A stretch of 64,000 bases of DNA, taken from Macrotis lagotis (Eukaryota; Chordata; Mammalia; Peramelemorphia; Peramelidae). Shown here piece by piece: positions 46,150 to 57,088 of this stretch. Numbering within the stretch: the first letter of the stretch is position 1; each line of letters opens with the position of its first letter. The DNA is taken from the NCBI RefSeq assembly GCF_037893015.1, contig NC_133658.1, positions 883,989,038-884,053,037 on the forward strand. Direction: 5' to 3'. Under the pieces are notes generated by a model. It worked only from the letters and a program-made list of their open reading frames with translations. It had not been told where the DNA came from and did no database searches. The position numbers and the translations under genes are program-made.

Positions 46150-47330
46150 CTTCCGCAGATGGGGAGCCCTCCTAGGGTGAGGGAGTGGGGAAATGTCAGC
46201 GAGGAGCTTGGGATCGCCCTGGAGGGTCCGAGGTGAGCGATCCGGCTTGGGAAAGGTGGGGAGCGTCAGAAATCTAGCTGGGGGGAGGGTGGGAATTCCC
46301 GGGGCGCGCCCGCTTGCAGGAGGCCCCCGAGGCTCCAGGGGTGCTGGACAGCTCCCGCTGCGGCCCAGGGCACCGGCAGGTGCGCGGCCGGGGTCGGGGC
46401 TCGCCAGCCGCTGCCGGGCCCCCCGGGGCTCCACGAGAAGGCGCCGTAGGGCGGCCCCCCGACGGCAGGGCCACAGCCGGGGCTCCGCCAGGCGGGCTGC
46501 GGCCGGCCCAGCGCCCAGGGGCCGCCCGGCAGGTAGGGCGGGCGCGGGGACGGGCGGCAGGGCAGCTCCGCCAAGGGGGCAGAGGGCGCCGGGGGGCGCG
46601 CCGTCGGGGGGCCCCGGGGCTGCGGGCGGCGGCGGCGGCGCCGGCAGTCGTCCTGGCCGAACAGGTCCCGGCAGGCGGGGTCCAGGGCCCACAGGCCGCC
46701 TCGGCGCTGGCCCGGGCCGCCGGGGCCGCGTTCCCGGGGCAGCTTCACGAAGCAGGCGTGGAGGCTGAGGTTGTGGCGGACGCTGTTCTGCCAGCCCTTC
46801 TGGGCGCGCTCGTAGTAGGGGAAGCGGCCCGCGATGTAGCGGTAGATGCCGCTCAGGGGCAGCCGCTGCTCCGGGCTCTCGCGGATGGCCATCGCGATCA
46901 GCGCCACGTACGAGTAGGGGGGCTTCTGCGGGGGCTCGGCCGGCGCCCCCGGGCTGCGGGTGGCCATGGCCCGGGCCCCGGGCTGGCGGCTCTGCGGTCC
47001 GAGGAGCCCGCCCGGCCCCCGGGGCCGCGGCGAGGGCGCGTGCCCGGGTTCAAGCCTCTCTTCTGGAAGGGGGCGCCGTCCAAACGGGACCCCGCGAGCC
47101 GAGCCCCGTCCGGCCCCGGCTGCCCATGGCCAAGGGCAGGCGCGCTCGGGTGCCCGCGCTCGGCCCCGGACCCTGCACCTGTCACCCCCTGAGCCTCCTT
47201 CAGCAGCCCCGGCCCCGGGGGGCGGAGGAGCCCCGGCCCCGGCCCCGGCCCGCGAGCGGCGCTCCGAGCCGGAGGGCGGAGTTCCTGGCAGTTGGGGGGG
47301 CCTGACGGAGCAACCCCCCAACTCTTAAAC
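46150..47330. promoter_or_regulatory. CpG island covering the forkhead gene
   Basis: Base composition switches abruptly from ordinary AT-rich sequence to dense G+C with many CpG dinucleotides, and back again at about 47330. The island covers the whole coding region and about 360 bases upstream of its start codon. This is usual for developmental transcription factors and marks the likely promoter at the right-hand end. The dense CpG suggests low methylation in the germ line. Confidence 0.75.
46266..46967 (-). CDS. FOXL2-like: Forkhead transcription factor, FOXL2 paralogue (single exon, 233 aa)
   Basis: Predicted nuclear DNA-binding transcription factor. The forkhead domain starts at about residue 15 with [17 protein letters not shown] and runs to about residue 103 (LDPACRDLF). 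The recognition helix is [13 protein letters not shown] at residues 58-70, and six arginines at 109-114 form a likely nuclear localisation signal. [26 protein letters not shown] and the arginine block match FOXL2 better than FOXL1, FOXL3, FOXE or FOXS1, which have YSYIAL. The protein is far shorter than FOXL2 (about 376 aa) and lacks its polyalanine run. The tail is Pro/Gly/Ala-rich and ends in QLDF, similar to RLDL at the end of FOXL2. Wing 1 is altered ([18 protein letters not shown]). I chose this ATG because it has G at -3 and G at +4 and places the domain near the N-terminus. The frame stays open upstream to a Met at 47321 (351 aa). FOXL2 is also intronless. Role in gonad or germ cells is inferred from the family only. 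Confidence 0.85.
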   Translation of the reverse strand: MATRSPGAPAEPPQKPPYSYVALIAMAIRESPEQRLPLSGIYRYIAGRFPYYERAQKGWQNSVRHNLSLHACFVKLPRERGPGGPGQRRGGLWALDPACRDLFGQDDCRRRRRRPQPRGPPTARPPAPSAPLAELPCRPSPRPPYLPGGPWALGRPQPAWRSPGCGPAVGGPPYGAFSWSPGGPGSGWRAPTPAAHLPVPWAAAGAVQHPWSLGGLLQAGAPREFPPSPQLDF

Positions 47331-47340
47331 CGTACACGTG
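47324..47340 (-). promoter_or_regulatory. Possible core promoter: TATA-like TTTAAG and CACGTG E-box
   Basis: On the minus strand a CACGTG palindrome (47335-47340) is followed by TTTAAG (47324-47329), about 360 bases upstream of the forkhead start codon at the edge of the CpG island. Both are short motifs that occur by chance, and CACGTG partly overlaps the start of the TG tract. No transcript evidence is available. Confidence 0.2.
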
Positions 47341-47440
47341 CGTGCGTGTGTGTGCGTGTGTGTGCGTGTGCGTGTGTGTGTGTGTGCGTGTGCGTGTGTG
47401 TATGTGTGTGCGTGTGTGTGTGTGCGCGCGTGTGTGTTCT
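47335..47440. repeat. (TG)n/(CA)n microsatellite upstream of the forkhead gene
   Basis: About 105 bases of TG repeats with regular C interruptions (tgtgcgtg type). Alternating purine-pyrimidine of this length can form Z-DNA. It abuts the CpG island, so it lies about 370-470 bases upstream of the forkhead start codon. Confidence 0.9.
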
Positions 47441-48080
47441 CCCCACCTAACACTTGTCTGACAGGAGCAAAGTTTAGACAAGATGAGGGGCCCCTTGGCT
47501 TGGAAGGGAGAATGGGGGATGGGAAGGAGTGGGGGGGTGAGTATTCTCTGCTAAGAGGGAAAGCAGGCGGCTGTGCCCAGGGCCACGGAGAGCTGGCACC
47601 GAGCCAGAAGGGCAGCCCGGCCGCTCCGGCCCAGGCCGCCTCTCCTCTTGCTGGCTCAGGTAAGCGCAGCGGCCGTTGCTGACGTTTGTAGAATGACTTC
47701 ACGTGCGAAATACTTACACACCCATCACCTCTTTACAGTTGACGTGTGTGAGCTGTCAAATCAACTTGTGAGACGGGCGCTGGGGCTTCTGAGCCTTCCC
47801 TTCTAGTGCTGGGAGAGGGACTGCGATAGGCCGAAGGCTGCCTGGCACCCTGAACACAGGTGGGGTGCTCCCAGCGAGCCCTGCAACCCTGGACAGTGCA
47901 AGGAGGACTGACCTGTTGGGTAGCTTCCACATCCACAGTTGCCCAATAACCTAATATCTAATAACAATCAAATCAAGGTCTCAGTCCTTCAGAGATGAGG
48001 AAAATAGATATTAGAGAGGGAAAATGACTCACAACCCAGCTGTCTCCCGACCCAAATCCATAACAATACTTTGTGTGTAT
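47441..48080. other. Upstream flank of the forkhead gene
   Basis: Repeat-poor, moderately G+C-rich to 47660. 47680-47760 contains ttacacacccatcacctctt and a ttgacgtgtgtgagctgtca block with TGTCA/TGACG half-sites. Regulatory function is only a guess. Confidence 0.35.
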
Positions 48081-48222
48081 GTGTGTGTGTGGGGGGCAAG
48101 GCAATGGGGTTAAGTGACTTACCCAAGGTCACACAGCTAAGTATGAGGTGGCTGAGGTCAGTTTTGAACACAGGTCCTCCTGAATCCAAGGCAGGTGCTC
48201 TGTGCCACCTAGCTGCCCCACC
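48070..48222 (-). repeat. SINE with adjoining (TG)n
   Basis: gcaaggcaatggggttaagt to gtgccacctagctgcccc; left end runs into tgtgtgtatgtgtgtgtgtg. Confidence 0.9.
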
Positions 48223-48394
48223 AATACTTTCTAAATGAAAGTGTTTGTCCACCTTACAAGGCCTCAGGCCTCAAGGAAGGCCAGGAGATTACCCCAGGCT
48301 ATGTATGATTCCCTAAGACCTTATGGAATCAAGGTCTGAGTTCCAATCTCACCTATATGAACATGAACCCCTTCCTATCATCAGTTTTCTTTTT

Positions 48395-50090
48395 TCCCCC
48401 AATTCTTTTTTTTAAATCATGAATTTATTTAGTTTTGAATTTTACAATTTTCTCCCTAATCTTGCTTCCCTCCCCCACCCCCACAGAAGGCAGTCTGATA
48501 GTCTTTACATTGTTTCCATGCCATACATTGATCTAAATTGAATGTGTTGAGAGAGAAATCATAGCCTTAAGGAAAAAAATAAAATATGAGATAGCAAAAT
48601 TACATAAGATAATGGTTTTTATTAAAAAAAGTTAAAGGTAATAGTCTTTGTTCAAAGTCCATAATTCTCTCTCTGGATACAGATGGCATTCTCCATTGCA
48701 GACAGCCCCAAATTGTCCCTGATTGTTGCACTGATGGAATGAGTGAGTCCATCAAGGTTGATCATCACCCCCATGTTGCTGTTAGGGTGTACAGTGTTTT
48801 TCTGGTTCTGCTCATCTCGCTCAGTATCAGTTCATGCAAATCCTTGCAGGCTTCTCCGAGTTCCCATCCCTCCTGGTTTCTAATAGAACAATAGTGTTCC
48901 ATAATGTACATATACCACAGTTTGCTCAGCCATTTCCCAATTGATGGACATTCACTCAATTTCCAATTCTTTGCCACCAGAAACAGAGCTGCTATGAATA
49001 TTTTGTACAAGTGATGGTTTTACCCTTTTTCATGATCTCTTCAGGGTCTATACCCAGTGGTGGTGTTGGATCAACGAGTTCACAGCTCCACCAACAATGC
49101 ATTAGTGAACCAGATTTCCCACATCCCTTCCAACATTTGATCATTGTCCTTTTTGGTCATATTGGCCAGTCTGAGAGGTGTGAGGTGGTGTTTCAGAGAT
49201 GCTTTAATTGGCAGTAATTTAGTAATTTAATCAGTAATTTAGAGCATTTTTTCATGATTATGGATTGTTTTGATTTCCTCATCAGTAAATTGTCTTTGCA
49301 TATCCTTTGAACATTTGTCAATTGAGGAATAGTTTTTTTTTCATCAATTTGACTCAGTTCTCTATATAGTGTAGAAATGAATCCTTTGTCAGAAATACAA
49401 GTTGTAAAAATTCTTTTCCAATTTACTACATTTCTTTTGATCTTGGTTACAGTGGTTTTTGTTTGTGCAAAAGCTTTTTATCTTAATGTAATCGAAATTA
49501 TCTAGTTTGTTTTTACTGATGTTCTCCATCTCTTTCTTGGTCATAAATTGCTCCCCTTTTCATAGACCTGACAGGTAAATTATTCCTTGATCTCCTAGTT
49601 TGCCTACAATATTGTCTTTTATGTTTAAATTCTGTACCCATTTTGATCTTATCTTGGTAAAGGGTGTGAGGTGTTGGTCTAATCTGAGTTTCTGCCATTC
49701 TAACTTCCAATTTTTCCAACAGTTTTTGTCAGAGAGTTTTTATCCCAAAAGCCAGACTCTGGTTTTATCAAACAGCAGATTACTAGAATCATTTCTGCCA
49801 TCTCTTTTGCACCTAGTCTGTTCCACTGATCCACCACTCTATTTCTTAGCTAATATCAATTTTGATGACTAATGCTTTTATAATTTTAGATCTTTTGCAC
49901 TTTTTTCATTAAATCCCTGGAAATTCTTGACTTTTTATTTCTTCATATGAATTTAGTTACAATTTTTTTCTAACTCATTAAAGTTATTTTTTGGAATTTT
50001 GATCGGTAGGGCACTAAATAAGTAGTTTGATTTAGGTAGAATTGTCATTTCCATTATATTAGCAGTTGATGTTTGCCCTCTTGTCAGTTT
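48395..50090 (-). mobile_element. Antisense L1, 3' end and ORF2 3' half
   Basis: The best preserved L1 of the window: tgaattttacaattttctcc, ctggatacagatggcattct, cccaattgatggacattcac, tcatgatctcttcagggtct, atcctttgaacatttgtcaa, gatcttatcttggtaaaggg. Minus-strand frames at 49513-49719 and 48765-49010 are its worn translation. Confidence 0.88.
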
Positions 50091-50129
50091 TCTTAAACAT
50101 TATTTCCCCTTTGTTTATTCTATGGTGCA

Positions 50130-50430
50130 ACCACACTGTCTTACACAGGGCTTCATCGCCTGTCTCTCCCTTGGACGCTCTTTCTCTTCATTACTCTGAC
50201 TTCAGGTTTCCTTCAAGGTTTGGCTCTAATGTTCGGGAGGCTTCTGCTAGATTACCTCTCACTCTGTCAGTATCTTGTATGCACCAGTCAAGGTTTGTGC
50301 TGTTTCTCCTGTTAAGAGTGTAAGCTGTTTGAGGGCAGGCACAGGTTTTACTTTTTTATTTCGTGGCCCCATTACTTTCTATTTAATAATTTTTTGTTAT
50401 TGATTTAACCTCACTGAGGCTTCACTTATT
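50130..50430 (+). mobile_element. L2 fragment
   Basis: tttccttcaaggtttggctc, aagagtgtaagctgtttgag, ggcaggcacaggttttactt. Confidence 0.65.
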
Positions 50431-50504
50431 TATTTGTAATAATATTATAAATATATTTATATATTATAGACTTGTTATGCATTTTTATGATGTTATATAT
50501 TATA

Positions 50505-50775
50505 GAAATGGAGCAGTTAGATGGCACAGGGGATAGAGTGCTGAGACTTAAAATCAAGAAGACTCATCTTCAGGAGTTCAAATTTGGCCTCAGACTCCTA
50601 ATACTAGTGTGACCCTGGGCCAGTCTCTAAACCTCTCTGGGTCTCACTTTTCTCATCTGTAAAATGGGCATAAAAAATCTAACCAACTACTTGTCCTGCC
50701 TAACAAGGATGTGGTGAGGAAATTCCTTCATAAACCTTAAAATATGATACAAACATGAGTTGTAATTATAACTAT
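50505..50775 (+). repeat. MIR/Mar-type SINE
   Basis: agatggcacaggggatagag, cttcaggagttcaaatttgg, gtgaccctgggccagtctct, catctgtaaaatgggcataa. Confidence 0.75.
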
Positions 50776-50834
50776 CACCTTTAATTTGAAGAGATTGAAC
50801 GACAAGTCCCTACCTCATCTTGGACTAGAAATCA

Positions 50835-51150
50835 TAGCAGTGAGGTGGTACAGTGGGTAGAGAACCAAGGTTGGAGGCAAGACTTGAGTTCAAATCTGAT
50901 CTCAAATGTTGCTTCAATGTGGAATCTCGGACATGTCATTTCATCTTTTGCCTGCCTCAGTTCCCTCAGCTGTAAAATGATTATAAGAGTACTTCCCTCC
51001 TGGGGATGTTGTAACCCTGCAAGTCAGTTTGCCCATCTATAAAAAGGGGACTATGAGGGCACCTGTCTTGTGGAACTGTTCTTAAAATCAACTGAAATAA
51101 TATTTGCCCCAAATGCTTAGCCCTGTGCTCTGTAAATACTTGCCAAGCTA
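50835..51150 (+). repeat. MIR/Mar-type SINEs, two worn pieces
   Basis: First: gtgaggtggtacagtgggta to gctgtaaaatgattataaga. Second begins near 51020 (tttgcccatctataaaaagg). Confidence 0.65.
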
Positions 51151-51159
51151 TCTTATCTA

Positions 51160-52135
51160 CAAAATGAGGGAGTTGGCTTTAGTTGATCTCCTTTCTACTC
51201 CATATGCAAAGATAAATACTATGATTAGTCCCTTCACCTCCATTAGCCTGTTTCCTGGCCCATAAAGTGGGGATAATCATCCCTAGCACCACCTCGAGGG
51301 GGTGTCAGTCATCCAGCTTCCTATTAAGCACACACCCAAAGCTCCGATTGCCCTAGAAGTGACCTAGCATAGTACCCTTCCTTCCATTTACAACTCCCCC
51401 TCCCACCATAAAGGGGGGCAGAGATTTAGTTATTATCAGAGGTCAGACTTGAAGAATGGGGGAAGAGAGATTCAAAACATGATGAACAGACAAAAAGGGC
51501 CAAAGGCAGGACACGTGGACAGTGAGGAAGACTATTCTGGAGAGCCTCCCATGTTCTCCTGAACACAACTCTCTTCTGGTTAGACCCCACACAACAGCAC
51601 TCTGTAACCCACCCTCCCCCCACCATTAATCTCTCCCATGGGTGGGTTAGTTAAATCCCACACTTAAAGAGTGGGCCTTCTGAAGTACCAACCCCCCCTC
51701 CAGGAACAAGGTGGTCTCATTAAGTCTCCAGCCTTGTAATTTGGGCTACAGTTTGGCATCAACACCTGTTGTTTTGTTCTACAAAGTGTGTGCATTGGAG
51801 GGCTGGAGGAGGTATGGGACTGACAGGCCTGTGCTGATACTTGCCAGGAGAGCTGTCTGCAGCTCACTGGAACCTATTGCATGTGTTCCTTCCATACTCT
51901 CAATAGACTCTTACCCATTCTTACCAACCTGAGGTGAGGTTTCTGAAAAGTCCACCCCAAAAGGCTTCTTCTCCTTTCAAGTTTTAATTCCTTTGCCTCA
52001 ACTTCTGACCTGGTCCAGTCCATAAGGCCCCTATAGATTTCTCCATCTCTGCCCTTTCTTACAAGAACAAAACCTTCACTCAAATGTATTGTGTTTAACC
52101 AGGGGCTCTTCAGTAAATACACACCCACACATCCA
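51160..52135. other. Stretch without recognised gene
   Basis: Only a worn MIR-like bit at 51160-51300. The rest is unique-looking with no supported frame. Confidence 0.4.
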
Positions 52136-52139
52136 TTAA

Positions 52140-52325
52140 GATACTTTTATATTTAAAATCTGCATTATTAACATTTTCTCCATCACATTCCTAAGTCTAG
52201 ACCATCAACAAAACAATAAATCTAGTCCTGCTTTGTGGTATTTGCCAGTTGCCAGTGTCAGTGCTCATGCAAAAATTTAACAATCAGCTCTGTAAGCCCA
52301 TAGGAGCTGGTTCTAGCACACCCAC
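52140..52325 (+). repeat. Two-copy dispersed repeat, copy 2
   Basis: Counterpart of 11895-12090: attaacattttctccatcac, atcaacaaaacaataaatct, caaaaatttaacaatcagct, gagctggttctagcacac. Confidence 0.65.
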
Positions 52326-52619
52326 ATTTTCACTTCTATAATCTCTTCCTTTGATTGGAGACTGTATCCTTCATTTTAAAACCACATCACTATGGACTAC
52401 TTTCCCACCTTGTCCCCTGCGGGCACTAATCCCATCCCAACCCTTTCAAAGGACTGTGTAGTGTTTTCTCCTCCCATTAGAATACAAGGCTCCTTGGAGA
52501 CAGGGTCTCTTTTTCTTTGCTTGTATTTATGTTTCCAGTACTTAGAACAGTGCTTCATGAGAAGCATTTTGCTTTATTTCCCAATTGCATGAGTTTTAGA
52601 AATGCTTTTCTCCATGAGC

Positions 52620-53160
52620 AGTTGGACTTAAAGAACAAAAAGAATCAGATGAACTGATGCTGGTTGAAGGCAGCAGAACCAAGAGAACATTGTACACATT
52701 AACAACATTGTGAGATGATCAACTATGAAGGATGTAGCAGTTTGACATCTAGGACAACCCTGGGCAACTTGTTTTGGATGTCATCCACATCTGGAGGAAA
52801 GGGAAAAAACCCCACAGAATCTGAATGGTCACATTTTAAAAATTTCTCTATTTTCCTTCCAATCCCAAGATTTTCTTTCTTTTTCCTTAGTTTTTAATTC
52901 CTTATACACAAAATGACTAAATATGTTAAACAAAATGTGCATGTACAATTGTTACCAGATTGTTCTCCACTGGGGGGGGGGGGAACGTGAAAACATAAAA
53001 CTGGACAAATGTTGAAAAACATATGCACACACATGATAAATATAATTTTTGCTTTTCAGTCACTTCAGTTGTGTCTGACTCTCCAATTTCTACTCCAGCT
53101 TGTTTTAGCAAAAAATAAATTTGTAATTGGAAAAATAAAACATCAATTTAAAAAAGAAAT
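52620..53160 (+). mobile_element. L1 3' end with a Mar1 scrap inside
   Basis: gaactgatgctggttgaagg, acattgtgagatgatcaact, cagaatctgaatggtcacat and the AATAAA-rich tail. A piece of reverse Mar1 SINE (gtcacttcagttgtgtctga) sits at 53047-53107. Confidence 0.82.
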
Positions 53161-53850
53161 GCTTTTCTTTCTTTATAGACTATGTTAAACCCATTGCTTC
53201 TAAAGTCACGGACTTGTAGCTTTTGAGTTGGAAAGGATTCTAGAGGCCATCTATTCTAGAACCCTTTCCTTAATAGATGAGGAAAACGAGGCCTAGAGAT
53301 GTGAAGCAGGTTGCCCGAGCTCTGAGGGAGAAGGGAGTAGGGACCAGAGCTGAAATTTGAGCCCATGTCATTTGACAGCAGGTTGCTGCCGAAGTTATTT
53401 GTGGCATAATAGAAGCAGCCCTGGTGTTGGAGTGAAAACACGAGAATTCAAATCTAGTCTCAGATACCAGGTGGAATTGGGGGTAATGTGGTCAAATTGG
53501 GATTTAAAACCTGGTCTGACAAGGAGCATCCAACTCTGAGCCTACCATCTTGTGCAGGACATTGGGGATGTACAAAGTTGAGAAAAGACACAGTCCCTGT
53601 CCTCATGAGAGAGTTCAGTCTAGCTGCATTTCTGAACTATAAAATATGGTGTGAGCCTGGATCACTGTTTCTGAGAGTTTACTCTGCCCCCAACCCAACT
53701 AGTGATAAATTCAGTCACTAGACTCTACCCTTGGTCACACAGTGACTTTTAGCTACTTTCTCCCTAATTACCTAGTCTCTAGGTTAAATCCATTTGGGTA
53801 TGTGAAGTATCTCATACATATTCACTCATACATGTATACATACACATGAT
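53161..53850. other. Old repeat pieces, no gene
   Basis: 53215-53400 resembles the dispersed piece at 11030 and 62655 (agttggaaaggattctagag, tagatgaggaaaacgaggcc); 53400-53560 is a worn SINE. Confidence 0.45.
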
Positions 53851-53852
53851 AA

Positions 53853-54090
53853 ATATGACTTTTGTTTAGTCACTTCAGTTGTGTCTTTTATGACTTCATT
53901 TTGGGATTTTCCCCCCCAAAGACACTAGAGTGGTTTATCAATTGCTTCTCCAGCTTGTTTTACAGATAAGTAACTGAGGCAAACAATGTTGTGACTTGTC
54001 CAAGGTCACACAGCTAGAAAGGGTCCAAGGTCAGAACTGAAGATGAGTTTTCCTTATGCCAGGCCCAGTGTTTTATTCTGCCAGTAATAT
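53853..54090 (-). repeat. Mar1-like SINE
   Basis: gtcacttcagttgtgtcttt, ctagagtggtttatcaattg, tgacttgtccaaggtcacac, ttccttatgccaggcccagt. Confidence 0.85.
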
Positions 54091-54925
54091 AACATCTGAC
54101 ATATTAATTATACTTAATATGCCATAATATTTAATACATTCTAGAAATCTTGTATTTGATATATCATAAATAGAATATGTTTATATAAAACTATATTTAT
54201 ATTAAACAATGATACGTTATTTAAAATCTGTAGGTGGGAAGAGCTCAGATAGACTTGGGGGTACTTCCTTGTTTTCTAGAGAAGTAGGGGGTTCAGGACA
54301 GAAATATCTAGGGGAGTAAGAGGAACAAGTCTGAGCCTGCTGGGTTCCCAGACTCAGAGAGCTTACTTGCAAGCTCAATGACCTTGCTCACTTAATCTCT
54401 CTCTTAGTCTTAGTTTGCTCACTGGTGAGCATTCTCCCAAAAGAAAAAAAGAGGGTCAAGGATTTTGTAAATGTTAAAGGGCTATCTGGATGCTGGTTAT
54501 TACAATCAGAGGAAGGGAAGCAGTCCCAGGAGCCCAGTGTCCAATTTGTGTCTTTCCTCTATAGCTCATCTCGTGGCCTGGGATGTCACCAGCCCAGACA
54601 AGCTTCTCTCCGGGCGTTCAGTCCTAGAACAGGCCCTGAGAATTAGCTCCCGGTTTAGTCTGGTTAAGCAGAAGACTCATACAGAACAAGGAGGGGTTCT
54701 TGTGTCAGAGACTCCTTTGGCAAGACCTATGGCTCCTTTCTCAGAATATTTTTATGTGTACAAATTAAATTTCAAAGATTATGAAGGTCAACAATAACAC
54801 TGACATATTTCCCTCTTCATTTATAGAGATGCCTATATCTACATAGACATACACACATGAAAATATACCTCCATATATTTTACAGACTGCAGGTTAAAAA
54901 TCCCTGCTATAGGAGGATCAAGTGA
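54091..54925. other. Stretch without recognised gene
   Basis: 54091-54225 is very A+T-rich. 54225-54925 is mixed; the overlapping frames at 54425-54797 show no motif or splice context. Confidence 0.4.
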
Positions 54926-55220
54926 CCCTTATCTTGGGGAGAGGACCAATAATGGTCCTCTCTCCCCATCCCTCCTGTGTCCCTATCACTCTTCCTACCT
55001 TTCCATCATGCTCTCTGGAACCCCTGCTCTATTGTTAACAAACCACCTATTGCCTCAAGCCTAAGCTTTCCCCAACCTCATGTCTTTGGGTATTTTATCC
55101 ATTCACATGTTGTTTCTACCCCTTTAGACTGTAAGCTCCTTGAGGGCAAGGACTGTCTTTTCCCTCTGCATCTCCCCAACACTTAGCAGTGGGTACTTAA
55201 TAAATTGAATGAATGCATGA
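54926..55220 (+). mobile_element. L2 3' fragment
   Basis: ccatcatgctctctggaacc, ctttagactgtaagctcctt, gagggcaaggactgtctttt, gtgggtacttaataaattga. Confidence 0.75.
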
Positions 55221-55560
55221 ATGGTAGATGCTAATCCTTATTGAATAAAACATGCTGCTTGATACCCATACGTCAATAAATGAGTGCAATTTAGGAAGGG
55301 AGTAAGTATTAAAAGGAAGGAAGCTAGGGTTGAGAAAAGAAGCAGCATAGGACACAGCCTATGCAAAATCACAGAGGGTGTCCAGTCTCAAACCCTCCAC
55401 TAAATGGAGGAACTCACCATCAGGAGAATGGAAGCTTGTAGGGGATTTTCTGGGGTGGGGGGTGCCACAGGGGTAGCTCTCAGGGAAGGAGACCCTTGGA
55501 GCTGCGGGAAGTTATGGGATGAGATGGCAGCATTAGGCTGCTTCTGAAGTTCTAGCTGCC
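55221..55560. other. Stretch without recognised gene
   Basis: Possible edge of the unclassified long repeat at 55310-55390 (aaaagaagcagcataggaca, cctatgcaaaatcacagagg). Nothing else. Confidence 0.3.
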
Positions 55561-55564
55561 TCTA

Positions 55565-55770
55565 AGCAGCAGCAGGACACCGGGCCTGCAATCAGAAAGG
55601 CTCAAATTCAAATCCAGCCTCAGACACGTACTAGCTGGGTGATCCTGGGCAAGTCACTCCATTTCCCTCAGTTTCTCAAAGAACAAAATGGGGATAATGG
55701 CACCTACTCCTGTGGGTTGTTGTGATATCTGACTTGCATTTATTGATGAAGCACACAGTAGGGGCTTGGG
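55565..55770 (+). repeat. MIR-like SINE
   Basis: aaattcaaatccagcctcag, gggtgatcctgggcaagtca, aatggggataatggcaccta. Confidence 0.8.
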
Positions 55771-57080
55771 AATGAGGCCTGGGAGTAACACAAACTCTCA
55801 CAAGAGGGTTCTGTTCTATGGGGTGGGGGCGTGGGAGGAGAAGAATGGTCAAGTCAACAAGCAGGGATTATTTTCCAGGTAAAGGGAGAATGAAAAGGTC
55901 TCAGACAGGAATCTCAGGCTAAGCTTGGACAGAGAAGGGGAAGGGGACTGGACTTTATGGGGGAAGCTGGACTAGACTGGTGGCTCTGCCAGTGGGCTGG
56001 CCACCCAAGACAAGGGCATCATACAGATGTTACAGAGATGGCATACTAGGGTTTTTGGGTAAAAAAGGGAATAAAACTTCCTTAGGATACATACATACAT
56101 GCTATTCTACAAAGAACTTCACCAAAATGTCTCTTATTGAAGGGCCATTGCACCCGGGGGAGTCTCCTGCCTCTCCTAGTTTGCCGTGTTGCCTCTGCTC
56201 TGATACCATCACAAGATGAACTGGGAAGGGGGGGCAATCTGTAGTTCTGTTTAAGCACCAAATTGCACCCTAACCTAGAGGCAATAGAGGTCTCAGGATT
56301 ATCACTTTAGCAGCCACACTAAAGATGGAACTGAGCGAGGAGAGGATGGAAGCCAGGAGATGGGGATGGTATGGACAGATGAGACTCAAGACCAACAAAA
56401 GAAAACATGAACCCTAAAAGGGATCCCAGTCTGCCCTCACCAGGTCACACCGTGGAGCTAACACTGCTTTGGTTTCAGGTAGCCTCTGTTGGCCCCCCAA
56501 GTGAATGAGAATCTCCTGTCCTGGAAGCATTCTCATTCCCCCAGGCCTGGGGGTTTCCCTTCTCAATCCCAAGTGAGGCTCCTCTCTCCCTGCCCCTGCC
56601 CAGTGGGCCAGGGAATGACAAGGGCTCCCAAACCAGAAGCATGAATAAAAGCAAACACAGAACTGAGATTTAGAGCTCAAAATGTATATCATAGACATCT
56701 TAATTTTTTTTAATTTCTTTTTTTATAAAGAAAAATAAGGTTTGTCTTTTTTCACTTGAAACACAGAACAAAACTCCAAACCAGTTGGGAGATGGCATGT
56801 CCCATCCCCCTTGTCCCCCCACCCTCCCATAGTTTGACACCACCCTATTTATAGCACATACCCCACCAATAATGTCGAGTGAAGAAAGCTTGGGTGAAGG
56901 TGGAACTCTGACTGGGGGGGAGACCAGATGAGCTGGGATGGGGAGAAGGGGAGGCTCTCCCCTCAAGGCAGTGCTCTCTGAAGTTGCCCCACACACTATT
57001 TCTTTGGGAAGGGAGCCAACGGGAAAGCAGTGGTGCTGCTTGTTTTTAAAACAAAGAAGTAAACAAAAACTGTTTGGGCT
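55771..57080. other. Stretch between MIR and the likely TMEM201 3' end
   Basis: 55850-56000 and 56280-56370 show faint resemblance to the long dispersed repeat. From 56400 rightward no repeat is visible. No gene supported. Confidence 0.4.
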
Positions 57081-57082
57081 AA

Positions 57083-57088
57083 TTTATT
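57083..57088 (-). terminator. Candidate poly(A) signal of TMEM201
   Basis: AATAAA on the minus strand about 2.17 kb past the stop codon, at the left edge of the repeat-free block. Confidence 0.3.

Noticed and set aside
45874-46692. Minus-strand 272-residue frame overlapping the forkhead gene
   Set aside because: It reads the same DNA in another frame, continues through the SINE and has no motif.
46314-47192. Long plus-strand frames (up to 292 aa) across the CpG island
   Set aside because: They lie opposite the forkhead gene; G+C-rich DNA lacks stop codons on both strands, and the products are Arg/Gly/Ala/Pro low complexity with no family resemblance.
47200-47702. Thr/His-rich frames
   Set aside because: They translate the TG tract.
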